Origin: SAR202 cluster bacterium
Lineage (GTDB): Bacteria; Chloroflexota; Dehalococcoidia; Lucifugimonadales; UBA3495
Length of the DNA stretch: 14,195 nt
NCBI GenBank assembly: GCA_009392095.1
Contig: VFHF01000132.1
Span: forward strand, 1-14,195
Direction of reading: 5' to 3'
Both the position numbers and the translations under genes were made by a program. Below the pieces are notes generated by a model. The model was not told the DNA's origin and made no database searches. It worked only from the letters and a program-made list of their open reading frames with translations. The first letter of the stretch is position 1. Every line of letters begins with the position of its first letter. This document shows, in pieces, positions 13,798 through 14,195 of the stretch.

Positions 13798-14195
13798 CTG
13801 GGTCGGAATATATTGGTCGTCGACGACGAACCAAACATCGTCCAGTCCCTGGCCTTCGTCTTCAATCGAGAAGGTTTTGACGCAGCAACGACGAGGGACG
13901 GGGTGCAGTCAATGCCAATGATCCGCGACTCCAAACCCCACCTTTTGAGCCTGGATATCATGATGCCCAATAAAAACAGGTACGAGGTGTGTCAGGAGAT
14001 AGAATCAGATCCTGAATTACAGGACATCCAAGTGGTGATGTTGTCTTCGATAAATAATGAAGAAAGCCGCCGCCATGCAATGTCACAGGGAGCGGACGAT
14101 TACATCAACAAGCCCTTTAGCCTGATGCAGGTTGTGACTAGAGTCATAGAGCTCCTCGCCCAGCCTGGACCCCTCTACAACGGCTCCACCTCCAC
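13798..14195 (+). CDS. Response regulator receiver domain (partial, CTG start)
   Basis: An open frame with no stop up to the window edge, 132 codons visible. It encodes a CheY-like receiver domain: NILVVDDEPN with the acidic pair D9-D10, LLSLDIMMP with phosphoacceptor D53, VVMLSS with S83 at the switch Ser/Thr position, GADDYINKPF with K105. The domain ends near residue 120, followed by a linker (AQPGPLYNG), so an output domain or a stop lies beyond the edge. The in-frame stop is at 13768-13770. Between it and the domain there is no ATG or GTG, only CTG at 13798, with AGGAGGGG (13781-13788) 9 nt upstream. TTG at 13813 would cut into the first strand. I take CTG as the start. The usual G-x-D-G after the phosphorylation-site strand reads NKNR (58-61). 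The regulated target is unknown. Confidence 0.8.
   Translation, partial: MGRNILVVDDEPNIVQSLAFVFNREGFDAATTRDGVQSMPMIRDSKPHLLSLDIMMPNKNRYEVCQEIESDPELQDIQVVMLSSINNEESRRHAMSQGADDYINKPFSLMQVVTRVIELLAQPGPLYNGSTS

Noticed and set aside
1..14195. CRISPR array, IS element, tRNA or rRNA genes, phage or toxin-antitoxin genes
   Set aside because: Scanned by eye on both strands; no regularly spaced repeats, no transposase or integrase motifs, no cloverleaf-like sequence and no such protein families were seen.

Overview
The window looks like ordinary bacterial chromosome with moderately high GC. It is densely coded, with short intergenic gaps and many 4-nt gene overlaps. Gene content, the oxygen-independent corrin enzymes and the inserts in AlaRS suggest an uncultured-type bacterium, possibly a Chloroflexota relative of Dehalococcoidia or SAR202. 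That placement is from memory of gene style, not from a search, and is tentative.

Layout: (1) 30-2915, minus strand: alaS, alanyl-tRNA synthetase, with a near-consensus promoter at 3038-3066. (2) 3241-3486, plus strand: an 81-residue stand-alone SWIM zinc-finger protein, divergent from alaS and closed by a strong bidirectional hairpin terminator at 3573-3614. (3) 3732-5060: an MFS exporter-like permease of the EntS/MFS_3 type. (4) 5330-6610: hemA, glutamyl-tRNA reductase, preceded by two promoter-like elements and a structured leader with a tiny upstream ORF. (5) 6695-13541: eight corrin-ring genes in one orientation: cbiC/cobH, cbiX, cbiD, cbiT, cbiL/cobI, cbiF/cobM, cbiG, cbiH/cobJ. The first seven are overlapping or nearly abutting; cbiH follows after 20 nt. 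(6) 13798 to the window end: a partial response-regulator receiver gene that appears to use a CTG start and runs off the edge.

How the genes work together: HemA commits glutamyl-tRNA to 5-aminolevulinate, the precursor of all tetrapyrroles. CbiX then inserts cobalt into sirohydrochlorin. CbiL (C20), CbiH (C17 and ring contraction), CbiF (C11), CbiG (lactone opening), CbiD (C1), CbiT (C15 and decarboxylation) and CbiC (methyl migration) carry the macrocycle towards cobyrinate. The set is the early-cobalt, oxygen-independent route. CbiE, CbiJ, CbiA, the uroporphyrinogen methyltransferase and hemBCD are not in the window, and no cobalamin riboswitch is visible.

I found no clearly new multi-gene system. 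The most unusual points are a four-cysteine insertion directly after the active-site loop of CbiX, an Arg where CobH/CbiC enzymes normally carry the catalytic His, two insertions in AlaRS (one cysteine-rich), possible leader or operator hairpins before hemA and cbiC, and a response regulator with a CTG start and an altered loop after the phosphoacceptor Asp.
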